Shown here: in pieces, positions 15,987 to 24,266 of the stretch
How the letters are laid out: each line of letters begins with the position of its first letter
Numbering within the stretch: the stretch's first letter is position 1
Source of the DNA: RGIG4079 sp045637505
Lineage (GTDB): Bacteria > Bacteroidota > Bacteroidia > Bacteroidales > Muribaculaceae
Reading direction: 5' to 3'
Assembly (NCBI GenBank): GCA_045637505.1
Contig: JAZTZO010000033.1
Location: 1 to 26,953, forward strand
DNA: 26,953 nt
The notes under the pieces: generated by a model
The model's database searches: none
What the model was told of the DNA's origin: nothing
Seen by the model: only the letters and a program-made list of their open reading frames with translations
Made by a program: the position numbers and the translations under genes

Positions 15987-16987
15987 GCAAGACTTTAATT
16001 ATAGCCGAAGCGGGTGTAAATCACAATGGGAACATAGAGATGGCTCTACAACTCATAGAAAAAGCTGCCGAAGCGGGTGTTGACTATGTAAAATTCCAAA
16101 CATTCAAATCGGAAAAACTCGTTTCGCGCCATGCCACTAAAGCCGAATATCAGAAGGCAAACACAGATGGAGAAGACTCTCAGTTGAAAATGCTACAACA
16201 ACTTGAATTGTCGCACAATGACCATTTATTGCTCATTGAGCATTGCAAAAAGTGTGGCATAAAGTTTCTTTCCACGGCATTTGATATTGAGAGTATTGAT
16301 TTTCTCTCATCTCTCAACCTCGACCTGTGGAAAATCCCTTCGGGCGAAATCACCAACTTGCCCTACCTACGACGCATCGCACAAAAAGGTGGCAAGGTAA
16401 TAATGTCAACTGGTATGTGTAGTGTTGAAGATATTGAAGCGGCCTTATCGATCCTCACCAACAATGGCACTGCTCTTAAAAATATCACGCTACTTCATTG
16501 TAATACTGAATACCCAACTCCATGGGCCGATGTCAATCTGCGAGCCATGCACGACATAGCCAACCGATTTAATGTGCAAGTAGGTTATAGCGATCACACT
16601 TGCGGCATTGAGGTGCCTATAGCTGCTGTTGCCCTTGGTGCAACTGTAATTGAAAAGCATTTCACTCTCGACAACAATCTCCCTGGTCCCGACCACAAAG
16701 CCTCTCTTGAGCCTCATCAACTTAAGGCAATGGTTGACTCGATTCGTCACATAGAGGAAGCTCTTGGAAACGGGGTTAAAGAGGTTACCAATTCAGAACG
16801 AAAGAATATAACCATTGCTCGCAAAAGCATCGTAGCTGCAACCACCATAAAAAAGGGAGCAGTTTTTACCGAAGACAATCTCACAGTTAAACGTCCAGGG
16901 GGAGGCATTTCACCTATGAAATGGGATGAAATCATAGGCACTACTGCTTCTCGCGACTTCTTGCCCGATGAGATTATCACGCTATAA
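15983..16987 (+). CDS. neuB: NeuB/LegI-family nonulosonic acid synthase
   Basis: The enzyme condenses phosphoenolpyruvate with a six-carbon amino sugar (ManNAc or the 2,4-diacetamido-trideoxy form) to make a nine-carbon acid. The N-terminal TIM barrel (about 1-260) starts IIAEAGVNHNG and includes VKFQTFKSEKLV, FLSTAFD, KIPSGEI, STGM, LLHCNTEYP, GYSDHT, and the substrate loop LPGPDHKASLEP near 232-243. A C-terminal SAF/antifreeze-like domain follows (about 283-334), ending RPGGGISPMKWDEIIG. At 334 residues the length is normal. The family is certain. Which substrate it uses (LegI or NeuB) depends on the pathway, and LegB upstream favours legionaminic acid. Confidence 0.9.
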   Translation: MSKTLIIAEAGVNHNGNIEMALQLIEKAAEAGVDYVKFQTFKSEKLVSRHATKAEYQKANTDGEDSQLKMLQQLELSHNDHLLLIEHCKKCGIKFLSTAFDIESIDFLSSLNLDLWKIPSGEITNLPYLRRIAQKGGKVIMSTGMCSVEDIEAALSILTNNGTALKNITLLHCNTEYPTPWADVNLRAMHDIANRFNVQVGYSDHTCGIEVPIAAVALGATVIEKHFTLDNNLPGPDHKASLEPHQLKAMVDSIRHIEEALGNGVKEVTNSERKNITIARKSIVAATTIKKGAVFTEDNLTVKRPGGGISPMKWDEIIGTTASRDFLPDEIITL

Positions 16988-17032
16988 AGATTGTATCAAC
17001 CATAAATATTAATACCTTAAACAATATTCATT

Positions 17033-18604
17033 ATGCGATTTCATTTTACAATAATTACAGCAATCATCGCATTAATATTTAATACTCATATTACTCATGC
17101 AACTACACTCCCACAGTCGGTCGATGACGCGTTAGACCAACTTAATGCTGCAATCAAAAAACAAGATGAGTATATGAGCAAGCGAATAAATTTAATTGAT
17201 TCGCTTAAGGTGCTATCAACTAAAAATGGTCAATCAAATGCGAACTTATATAAACAGATTGGCGATTTGTATTGCAAATGCAACATTGACTCTGCGTTAG
17301 TTTATTATCAAAAAGGAATTGATGAAGCAATTTTAGCACACGACAGCATTACTCAACAATCATTACAACTATCAAAGATTGCCATTGAGCCAGTTCAAGG
17401 CATTGTAAAAGAATCTATCGAAAAATATGACTCAATAGGAGCAAAAATATTTACACAAAACAAGCAACACTACTACGAGGTAGGCAATCGTTTGTTCTAT
17501 TTTATAGCATCATTCTACCCTCAAGACTATATTGATAGATTAAAATATGAAAATCGCGCATTACTTGCGACCGACTCACTTTATTCTATAATTGACAAAT
17601 CAACAACCGATGCTCAATTATATCTTGCCCAAATTCATTCTCTTAGAAAAAATCAACCTTTAATGGTTTCTGAGCTAAAAGAGATTATTAACAGAGAAGA
17701 TATCGCCCAATCTAATTTTGCTCGTGCGGCGAGCCATTTGGCCGAATACTATGGCGCAATAGGAAAAGCCGAGGAGGAAACATATTATTTGATATTGGCT
17801 TCACTCTCCGATATTTATTCAGGCACTCTTGAGGGCACTGCCTTACAAAACTTGGGCGTTATATTATCAAAACGAGGGAAAGTAGATTTAGCCTACGACT
17901 ACTTAGTGCTCTCTCTTAATAACGCCATTGAATCGGGGTCACGCATTAGAGCATTACAAACCGCCGAGGTTTACCCAATTATTGCACAAACGATTAGGAC
18001 AAATGACCAAAATCGTCTGACTCTTCTCTCTTGGCTTATTATCGCTCTTATCATAGCGCTAACAATCATTGTATATAGTCTCATTTTCTTACGAAAAGAA
18101 ATGAAAAAACTATCGGACTTGAAAGCGAAATTAGCGCAGGCCAATGTTACAAAAGATACCTATATAAGCCAATTTCTATCGTTGAGCTCAATATATATTG
18201 AAAAACTTGAAGAGTTTCACCGCGTAGCAAAACGCAAACTCAAAGCTAATCAAACTGCCGATTTATACACTTTGATTGAATCAGAATCAATGCTAAATGA
18301 GCAAAGTCAAATGTTCTACAAAATATTTGACAACGCATTCATTCACATTTACCCCACATTTGTCAATGATGTCAATGCATTGCTTCAACCCGACAAACGC
18401 ATTGAACTTCCAGCGTTGAGACTTAATACCGAACTGCGAATACTTGCATTCTTAAGATTAGGGATAGATGATAGCGAACAAATATCAAGATTCCTCGGCT
18501 TATCACTTAATACGATATACACCTATCGCAACAAACTAAAAAGCAAAGCCATAAATCGCATTTCTTTTGACTCAGATGTGATGAAAATTGGCTCAATTTC
18601 GTAA
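17033..18604 (+). CDS. Membrane-anchored TPR regulator with DUF6377 C-terminus
   Basis: The 523-residue protein has a signal peptide (to about residue 24, THITHA). A helical, probably TPR-repeat, exported part follows to about 325, with YKQIGDLYCKCNIDSALVYYQKGIDEA showing the TPR pattern early. One membrane segment lies at about 330-352 (LSWLIIALIIALTIIVYSLI). After it come a cytoplasmic coiled coil (KKLSDLKAKLAQAN) and a C-terminal domain with a LuxR-like helix-turn-helix (SEQISRFLGLSLNTIYTYRNKLKSKA, about residues 475-502). This layout fits Bacteroidetes DUF6377 proteins, which are presumed one-component sensors across the membrane. It follows neuB by 45 bases on the same strand, so it may report on the surface-glycan genes. 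Its target genes are unknown. Confidence 0.82.
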   Translation: MRFHFTIITAIIALIFNTHITHATTLPQSVDDALDQLNAAIKKQDEYMSKRINLIDSLKVLSTKNGQSNANLYKQIGDLYCKCNIDSALVYYQKGIDEAILAHDSITQQSLQLSKIAIEPVQGIVKESIEKYDSIGAKIFTQNKQHYYEVGNRLFYFIASFYPQDYIDRLKYENRALLATDSLYSIIDKSTTDAQLYLAQIHSLRKNQPLMVSELKEIINREDIAQSNFARAASHLAEYYGAIGKAEEETYYLILASLSDIYSGTLEGTALQNLGVILSKRGKVDLAYDYLVLSLNNAIESGSRIRALQTAEVYPIIAQTIRTNDQNRLTLLSWLIIALIIALTIIVYSLIFLRKEMKKLSDLKAKLAQANVTKDTYISQFLSLSSIYIEKLEEFHRVAKRKLKANQTADLYTLIESESMLNEQSQMFYKIFDNAFIHIYPTFVNDVNALLQPDKRIELPALRLNTELRILAFLRLGIDDSEQISRFLGLSLNTIYTYRNKLKSKAINRISFDSDVMKIGSIS

Positions 18605-18736
18605 TATATATAGTTATATTTTTAATATCTTATAAAAATAGTCATCAAACTGATAATCAGACAAATCATTCTTATAATAAGATGGAATATTTTTATATTT
18701 TACCTATATGTACAACATAGCACCACAAAAAGGTTG

Positions 18737-18744
18737 TAATTTTG
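18737..18744 (+). promoter_or_regulatory. -7 promoter box ahead of the 18.75-kb candidate RNA
   Basis: TAATTTTG matches the -7 element TAnnTTTG. The bases around it (TGTAATTTTGCAATGCA) nearly repeat those at the 12.08-kb promoter (TGTAATTTTGTAATGCA). No TTTG lies at the -33 position. Instead a 6-bp inverted repeat TACAAC/GTTGTA (18711-18716 and 18733-18738) flanks it. Confidence 0.5.
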
Positions 18745-18748
18745 CAAT

Positions 18749-18917
18749 GCAAAACAAGAAAAGATATCATCTTTAATTCATATATATTTAAGGTTTAAAA
18801 GTTAATTGATTTCATTTAGTTATTAGATTTAGGAAAAAAGATTTGTTTTATGTTAGTTTTTGACTTTAAGTCATAAAACAATGAGCAACGTCGTGAGATG
18901 CTGCTCATTGTTTTTTT
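18749..18917 (+). ncRNA. Candidate small RNA A (shares boxes with the RNA at 26.6-26.8 kb)
   Basis: The gap of about 440 bases after the DUF6377 gene has no convincing reading frame. From the promoter at 18737 to the terminator ending at 18917 the transcript would be about 165 bases. It contains GTTTTATGTTAG (18845-18856), identical to 26728-26739, and an upstream TTATTAGATTTAGG similar to TGTTAGATTTTAG in that second RNA. TTTTATG of the box can pair with CATAAAA at 18872-18878, just before the terminator. The 5' end is estimated. The remainder of the gap (18918-19043) holds only the terminator of the opposite-strand gene. Confidence 0.5.
18875..18917. terminator. Strong hairpin terminator, usable from both sides
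   Basis: AAAACAATGAGCA pairs exactly with TGCTCATTGTTTT across a 14-base loop. Seven T's follow on the + strand (18911-18917). On the - strand the stem also runs into TTTTATG, so it may catch read-through from the DUF4465 gene as well. Confidence 0.85.
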
Positions 18918-18971
18918 ATAGAGGCCACTTGCCTTTTCTATACAAGCAAAAAATTCTTATGGTGTGAAATC

Positions 18972-19003
18972 AAAAAAGTGGCAACATTCTCACGAGTGCT
19001 ACC
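18972..19003 (-). terminator. Intrinsic terminator of the DUF4465 gene
   Basis: On the - strand GGTAGCA pairs with TGTTGCC (two G-U pairs) and six T's follow soon after. It lies about 40 bases beyond the stop codon of the gene. Confidence 0.6.
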
Positions 19004-19043
19004 ACCAAGTTTTCTAAAAACAATCTATTACCCTAATTATATT

Positions 19044-19823
19044 CTAAAGCATATCAATCATGAAGTTGTCAAGACAGAAGTAGGCAGGATTATTCATTCC
19101 CCAAGAACTGGTATCAGATGATGTCATTTGAAAATAAACCACATCAATCCCCTCGCCAAGAGGAGTTAAGTCAACTTTCTTCCAGTTTTTAAGAATAGAA
19201 GTACCTTCAGCAAGAGCCACATCTATTTTACTGGCAATTTTTCCATCTTTTACGCCATAAATGTGTAGTGTACACCAATCGGCATCGGTAAATTGCTTAT
19301 TGAAAGCCGAACCATCTCTCATTGCATAATATCCCCATGCGCTATTAGTAACATACACCTCAAGTGGATTAAATTTTCCATCTTTGTATGAAACACTGCA
19401 TGCTGCCAACGCAGGTAGTGCAGTAATATCTTCACTTGAGTTCCAACAACCAAGTATATAAGCATCGCCTGCACCAGATAAACCGCCACCAGTCACAGAG
19501 CCCCATTGATGAGAGGTCCAATCGCCATCGCTTTGATTGGCGTTATCGGTAGATTTTGACGGACAAAATCCATACCAAGCATAATACACATATCCATCCC
19601 ACTCTGTTGCCGATGCTTGATGACTAAAAATTAAACCATCATACTCAACTGCATCAACTGCAACATCATAGACGCCATCCCAATAACCTTCAGCATTGAA
19701 TGTTACAGCAGGATTTTCATCAAAACTCACAATTACATCATCGGCATTTTCATCACAAGCAGTCATCGCTGCCAATACTAGGACCAAACATGCCCCATTA
19801 CGCAAATTTCTAAATGTCTTCAT
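19044..19823 (-). CDS. DUF4465 surface lipoprotein under cobalamin-riboswitch control (BtuH-like)
   Basis: The 259-residue protein has a lipoprotein signal ending LAAMTAC (lipid cysteine at residue 23) followed by D-E-N-A-D-D, acidic as in Bacteroidetes surface-export signals. The DUF4465 fold is recognisable by YWDGVYDVAVDAVEYDGLIF near the start, WGSVTGGGLSG in the middle, YVTNSAWGYYAMRDGSAF, and the ending SSWGMNNPAYFCLDNF. A cobalamin riboswitch and terminator precede it, so it should be expressed when B12 is scarce. Vitamin-B12-binding surface lipoproteins named BtuH have been described in gut Bacteroidetes; I believe they belong to this family but did not verify it. A role in binding corrinoids outside the cell is the best guess. 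Confidence 0.82.
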   Translation of the reverse strand: MKTFRNLRNGACLVLVLAAMTACDENADDVIVSFDENPAVTFNAEGYWDGVYDVAVDAVEYDGLIFSHQASATEWDGYVYYAWYGFCPSKSTDNANQSDGDWTSHQWGSVTGGGLSGAGDAYILGCWNSSEDITALPALAACSVSYKDGKFNPLEVYVTNSAWGYYAMRDGSAFNKQFTDADWCTLHIYGVKDGKIASKIDVALAEGTSILKNWKKVDLTPLGEGIDVVYFQMTSSDTSSWGMNNPAYFCLDNFMIDML

Positions 19824-19846
19824 CTCAAAATATATTTTATATTAAT

Positions 19847-19889
19847 AAAAAAAGTCAATCATTTCATCGCCGTAGCCGAAATGTTTGAC
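19847..19889 (-). terminator. Expression-platform terminator of the first cobalamin riboswitch
   Basis: On the - strand GTCAAACATTTC pairs with GAAATGATTGAC (one A-A mismatch) across a 12-base loop, then seven T's follow. It lies between the aptamer and the DUF4465 start, so control is probably by early termination of transcription when cobalamin is bound. Confidence 0.75.
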
Positions 19890-19951
19890 AAGCATTAATA
19901 GTTCTTTTTGAGATTAATTCATCTACGCTAAACTATCGTATTATTTATGCA

Positions 19952-20095
19952 TAGCCTCACTTTTCGAGCGAAAGCGACTAATGGTGGGGTCTCAACCACC
20001 TCGGTATCTGACTTTATTATCACACCTACTATTCAGTCATAGGGGATAATGTTCACAGTTGCGCGACAGTACGTGATTCTCACACGTTTCCCGAT
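19952..20095 (-). promoter_or_regulatory. Cobalamin riboswitch upstream of the DUF4465 gene
   Basis: The - strand carries the conserved cobalamin aptamer elements in order: CGGGAAACGTGTGAGAATCA, then ACTGTCGCGCAACTGT (the B12-box type core), then GTCAGATACCGAGGTGG, and a terminal block AGTCGCTTTCGCTCG. A 41-base stretch (20054-20094) is identical to the second riboswitch at 24461-24501. A -7 box TAAATTTG (- strand, 20106-20113) with a -33 TTTA 19 bases upstream lies just ahead of it. Edges are approximate. This accounts for most of the 362-base gap between the two genes. Confidence 0.92.
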
Positions 20096-20105
20096 TATTT
20101 CTTTA

Positions 20106-20136
20106 CAAATTTACTTAATATCTCTTTAAATTTAAA
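20106..20136 (-). promoter_or_regulatory. Promoter of the DUF4465 transcript
   Basis: On the - strand the -33 box reads TTTA (20133-20136) and the -7 box TAAATTTG (20106-20113), with 19 bases between. It lies about 12 bases before the riboswitch aptamer, so the DUF4465 gene has a transcript of its own and does not depend on read-through from btuG. Confidence 0.6.
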
Positions 20137-20184
20137 ATTATTTTTATACTTTTTTGCTGTCTTTTTCAAAAAAAAAGACATTAT

Positions 20185-21321
20185 TCATTTCACCTTAAAA
20201 GCAAATTGCGAAGGTATTTCGCCTGTGGTTTGAGTCCATTTCAAAATGCCCTCGGGAGTATAGCAATGAATGCGTCCTGATGAGACATAATTGCGTGCAT
20301 CAGTGATATAAATTTCGCCCGTAACTGGGTGAACAGCAATACCATGTGGCATTTTGATATTAATCTCTGTTCCGTCCTTTATAATCTTATCATCTACCAC
20401 TCTCAATGTATTAAGGTCGAGAATTGAATAACTTATTGTGGTGGAATGCATGGCCTCATTTCGAGCCGAAGAATAAATATAAGCCGAGTCGCCATGAATC
20501 CACATGTCACTTATAGGGGTATTCACTTCGGCAACAACTTTATCTAATGACGGGTCGATAACATAGAGACTCGAAGGGACCAATGCATTGTCGCCACGCG
20601 ATGACACATATATCATTCCACTTTTATCACGTTTCACTCGATGAAGATTTATTGCCACATCAATATCTTTAATCACCTCAAACGACCGTAAATCGACCAC
20701 CGACACTGTGCGGTCATAATTAGGTGCACGATATCCGCCTGAATTTGCAATATATATTTTACCATTTGATATTGCCATCTCCTCGGGTTGATACCCCACA
20801 TCTACCCTATCAACGATTTTCATTGTAGTGGTATCAATCTTAAAAATTGCTCCCAGTGGAGCTTTCGGGTCATCTTGTATAGGCGAGACATAACTACTCA
20901 CATACACATGCCGTCCATAGCCTATCACATATCGACAATTAGGCACATCAATGCGTGCTATTGATTTAGCATCTGTTACATTCATAACCTCCACTTTATG
21001 CGAACAGTTGATTACTGCATACAGTTTCGAGCCATATATTTCAACATCATTCCCCACGTCGCCCAACTCCTTAACTACATTGGGATTGCGCTCGGCATAG
21101 ATATTCTTATGATACACACCAGTAGTCTCATCAAAATAGTCGAGTGTTGCTTTATTTGACCCCATGTTTCCCTCGTTGATGAGATAAAACCCATCTACTC
21201 CAGTGATGCGAGGTGTTTCGACCTCGGTAGAAGTCGATGGGAATATATATATATCCTCACGACATCCTATAAGAGGCAATAATAGCAACAAAGTAAATAT
21301 GTAACTTATAGCACGCATCAT
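20185..21321 (-). CDS. btuG: BtuG-like surface lipoprotein, beta-propeller (YncE/DUF5074 type)
   Basis: The 378-residue protein has a lipoprotein signal (LLLLLPLIGC, lipid cysteine at residue 20, then R-E-D). The mature part is made of repeated YncE-like propeller blades, for example EIYGSKLYAVINCSHKVEVM, EMAISNGKIYIANSGG, GMIYVSSRGDNALVPSSLYV and IAVHPVTGEIYITDARNY. In Bacteroides, BtuG is such a lipoprotein: it binds cobalamin very tightly at the surface and caps the BtuB channel. Here it is the third gene of the riboswitch-led btuB unit and overlaps the preceding gene by ATGA (21318-21321). Length and context fit BtuG well. Binding residues were not checked. Confidence 0.85.
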   Translation of the reverse strand: MMRAISYIFTLLLLLPLIGCREDIYIFPSTSTEVETPRITGVDGFYLINEGNMGSNKATLDYFDETTGVYHKNIYAERNPNVVKELGDVGNDVEIYGSKLYAVINCSHKVEVMNVTDAKSIARIDVPNCRYVIGYGRHVYVSSYVSPIQDDPKAPLGAIFKIDTTTMKIVDRVDVGYQPEEMAISNGKIYIANSGGYRAPNYDRTVSVVDLRSFEVIKDIDVAINLHRVKRDKSGMIYVSSRGDNALVPSSLYVIDPSLDKVVAEVNTPISDMWIHGDSAYIYSSARNEAMHSTTISYSILDLNTLRVVDDKIIKDGTEINIKMPHGIAVHPVTGEIYITDARNYVSSGRIHCYTPEGILKWTQTTGEIPSQFAFKVK

Positions 21322-22250
21322 TTAAACACAATTTGCTCTACAGCAGCCACTTCGGTTGAACATTCACCAAGAGGGCCATTTGCTTGCAATACTCCAGTAT
21401 ATATTTTAATAAAATCAATTGATTCAAGTTTTATCAAATTACCTCTCTTATCAATAGCATTGTCTATATCAAGACATGATGCTACCACATTATTGGGATG
21501 CGAATCGGCATAGCCATCGTAGCACGACAGGTCAAATTTATTTGTTTCTTGATTAAACGCACCGTTATCAGGCAAACGACGTCCTACAAACGACATACTT
21601 TCATTATTTTCAACCCACATAGGGAAATAATCTTGCTGATGTTCAATTGTGCGATTTAAGTAACCGGCATCACCATTTGATGCTTCCCATGCGATATATT
21701 CGTTATCGGTAGCCGTTGCCGATGGACGATAATATGTCACTTTATAGTCGGCGTTGCTATTAAATGTTTGATTTCCTCGGAGTTCATACCAAGTATCATC
21801 GGGCTGGCCATTTGCATTGTCATCACGCATCACCAACACAATACCAGGCTCGGGCGAACCGATGCGTATTGAATTTGAGGCATCATTGGCATAGACAGCA
21901 TTGCCTACCACTCTAAAGTCGGCCACGCCATCGACATTGGGAAGCGATTGAGGTAGCTTTATGGTTACGCTCCCCCCCCACGCACCTAACGATATCATAT
22001 CACCATTGCTAAGCGATTCTGTTGCTTTTGCATTCATCGCCTCACGATTATCACCCACTTCGTATTCGGGTATCTCATTAACAAACTGTCCTGGTGCGGG
22101 CGAATAGTCAATAACCTCAACTTTCAATCGTTCATGTTGCATTGTTGGGGGCGTTGGTTGAGGTATATCGCCACCTTTTTCATCATCGGCACAAGCAGCC
22201 GACAAAAATGCGACCATTGCCACCACAACATATTTGCCTTTTTGCATCAT
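21318..22250 (-). CDS. Surface lipoprotein of the btuB operon, function unknown
   Basis: The 310-residue protein has a lipoprotein signal ending A-F-L-S-A-A-C (cysteine at residue 20), then A-D-D-E, which resembles the Bacteroidetes surface-export tag. A proline-rich linker follows. The mature domain includes SLGAWGGSVTIKL, FRVVGNAVYANDASNS, EPGIVLVMRDDNANGQPDD and TWYELRGNQTF, and then a long stretch without a recognised motif. The pattern resembles proteins usually labelled PKD-like or cell surface protein. It is 3 bases after btuB and overlaps btuG by ATGA, so it belongs to the B12 uptake operon. Its location suggests an accessory role in corrinoid capture; I do not know its exact task. 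Confidence 0.75.
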   Translation of the reverse strand: MMQKGKYVVVAMVAFLSAACADDEKGGDIPQPTPPTMQHERLKVEVIDYSPAPGQFVNEIPEYEVGDNREAMNAKATESLSNGDMISLGAWGGSVTIKLPQSLPNVDGVADFRVVGNAVYANDASNSIRIGSPEPGIVLVMRDDNANGQPDDTWYELRGNQTFNSNADYKVTYYRPSATATDNEYIAWEASNGDAGYLNRTIEHQQDYFPMWVENNESMSFVGRRLPDNGAFNQETNKFDLSCYDGYADSHPNNVVASCLDIDNAIDKRGNLIKLESIDFIKIYTGVLQANGPLGECSTEVAAVEQIVFK

Positions 22251-22253
22251 ATC

Positions 22254-24266
22254 TTATATGTTTACTTTTAACGTCACTTTATAATTTCTACCAGGCATGG
22301 GGTAATTGAGTATCACCTCATAATCTTGGTTGAAAATATTATTTACCTCAAGCACCACTCGACACTTAACCGATTTCAATGGGAAATTCCACACCAACGA
22401 TGCGTCGTGAGTGTACCATGGTTGCTCATAATTTTGTGGTATATTCTCTTGAGCATTATAACGCTCTCCAGTATATATAAAACTATAATTCAAGTCCCAA
22501 CCTCTCCAAGATAATCGACCTGCCACCGACCCCGAATGAAGAGGTATATACGGAATTTGGTCGCCATAATACGAATCATCGCGGTCAGTAAAGTCGCACG
22601 CTTTTTGATAGGTATAATTTAAACGCAACATGCCATCTACATTGCCTAATTTCATTATCGATTCGGCCGACAATTCTCCCCCCAAAATCTCAACAAGTCC
22701 AAGATTAAGCATAGTCCAACGGAATTGCTGACCAGCTGGATATGCAACAATCTTATTTGTCACTTTATTATAATAAGCGTCACCCTTAATTGAAAATGTT
22801 TTAAATATCGCGTGATTGAAGTTTTTTTTATACTCACTTCCTATACTATATTGCCATGTATATTCAGGCTCTAAATCTTTATTCCCTACCTCGGTATAGT
22901 ACAAATCGTTAAAAGTGGGCATGCGAAAAGCCTTTTTCACAAATCCATTAACACTCCATTGGCTTGTTGATAATGGTTGCCAAGAAAGGAATAATGCTGG
23001 CGTGAACTCATCGCGAAAGGTTGTAGAACGACCTCCCACATAGTCATTTCCCGTGCAATCTTGTATAAATGTGCCTAAAACACTCGCTTGTGCACTCAAT
23101 CCCTTATATTTAAATGCCGTAGCAACCGATACATATTGCGACCAACGGGTTGGATACATGAAATTATTCAAATCGGCATTCATCGTATTCCATTGAGCAT
23201 CAACACTCGCCGACAAATCCCACCACGAATTAACATGAAACACATTTGCCACCGATAGGTATGCCTCTTGTTGGTAATAGTTATTATCAATATAAAGTTC
23301 CTTGGGGTCGTCGCGAAGGAAACGCATATAATCCCATGCCCACTTGGCACTACCTTTCATTTGATATCGTGGTGAAAATGAGTATTCAAAACTGCCTTGA
23401 GCAAATAGGTTACGATCCCATTGCCGTTCTCCATTGCGAAACACATTATTCACGATAGCTCCGGGAATTCCTCTTTCCGAGTCATAATAATACACTTTCC
23501 CACACCACTGCCCTCTATCTAAAAATCCGAAGGCCGAAACCTCGGCACGAAAAGCCTCAATATCGCTGTTATGACGCGTTGCTGTTGTATCATAAGCCAC
23601 CGACCCATCGAGATTTAGACGACGATAACGAAAATCATATTCACCATTAGCATTTGTATATGAAGCACTTGCCGAAAGACTAATCCTATCACTCAATCGT
23701 TGTTCCCACACCACCTCGGGGTTTATGAGTCCAAAACTGCCGGCTTTTAGTTGGGTCATGAGATGAAATTTTTCATCACCACCCCATCGCGGACGGCGCG
23801 TGCGCAAGTAGATTGTTCCCGATGAGCCAAAGTCTTTGGCGCTTTGGAAAATATTGCTTTTTTGCCCGTTATATAGATTTATTTCCTCAATATTTTCAAG
23901 CGAATAACGGCCTAAATCTATTTGCCCGTTTTGAGCATTTCCGAGTTGAATTCCGTCATAGAACACACCTACATGGTGCGAGCCCATGGACCTAATGTTT
24001 ATCGTCTTTATTCCTCCTACTCCTCCAAAGTCTTTAACCTGTATTCCCGAGAAATATCGTAAAGCATCGGCCACCGACTGCGAGTTGAGACTTTGTAGCA
24101 TTTTCCCATCGAGTCGTTGCGAACTAATAATCTCTTTTCGACGGCTTTCGGTAATAGTCACCTCGCTCAACGAAAGGGTGTCGAGCATCTCGGCATCAAT
24201 ATCCGAAGCATAACTCGGCAACATTGAAACTGTGATAAGCAATAATATGTATAACCTTTGTAGCAA
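22254..24266 (-). CDS. btuB: TonB-dependent vitamin B12 receptor BtuB
   Basis: The 670-residue outer-membrane receptor has a signal peptide ending S-Y-A-S, a TonB-box-like segment LSLSEVTIT, and a plug domain (SVADALRYFSGIQVKDFGGVGGIKTINIRSMGSHHVGVFYDGIQLGNAQ in outline, about residues 60-115). A long barrel ends in the usual hydrophobic strand (RNYKVTLKVNI). It has no N-terminal carboxypeptidase-like domain, unlike SusC proteins. A cobalamin riboswitch and terminator lie upstream and BtuG downstream, which fixes the substrate as cobalamin or a relative. The start is TTG at 24266: an in-frame stop lies 9 bases upstream and the next ATG (residue 15) would cut the signal peptide. The U-tract of the terminator ends within this start codon. 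Confidence 0.93.
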   Translation of the reverse strand: MLQRLYILLLITVSMLPSYASDIDAEMLDTLSLSEVTITESRRKEIISSQRLDGKMLQSLNSQSVADALRYFSGIQVKDFGGVGGIKTINIRSMGSHHVGVFYDGIQLGNAQNGQIDLGRYSLENIEEINLYNGQKSNIFQSAKDFGSSGTIYLRTRRPRWGGDEKFHLMTQLKAGSFGLINPEVVWEQRLSDRISLSASASYTNANGEYDFRYRRLNLDGSVAYDTTATRHNSDIEAFRAEVSAFGFLDRGQWCGKVYYYDSERGIPGAIVNNVFRNGERQWDRNLFAQGSFEYSFSPRYQMKGSAKWAWDYMRFLRDDPKELYIDNNYYQQEAYLSVANVFHVNSWWDLSASVDAQWNTMNADLNNFMYPTRWSQYVSVATAFKYKGLSAQASVLGTFIQDCTGNDYVGGRSTTFRDEFTPALFLSWQPLSTSQWSVNGFVKKAFRMPTFNDLYYTEVGNKDLEPEYTWQYSIGSEYKKNFNHAIFKTFSIKGDAYYNKVTNKIVAYPAGQQFRWTMLNLGLVEILGGELSAESIMKLGNVDGMLRLNYTYQKACDFTDRDDSYYGDQIPYIPLHSGSVAGRLSWRGWDLNYSFIYTGERYNAQENIPQNYEQPWYTHDASLVWNFPLKSVKCRVVLEVNNIFNQDYEVILNYPMPGRNYKVTLKVNI

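Noticed and set aside
20160..20184. Terminator after btuG (GTCTTTTT/AAAAAGAC stem on the - strand)
   Set aside because: The stem is almost all A-T and is not followed by a T-run, so it is not a convincing intrinsic terminator. Read-through from btuG into the DUF4465 unit cannot be excluded.
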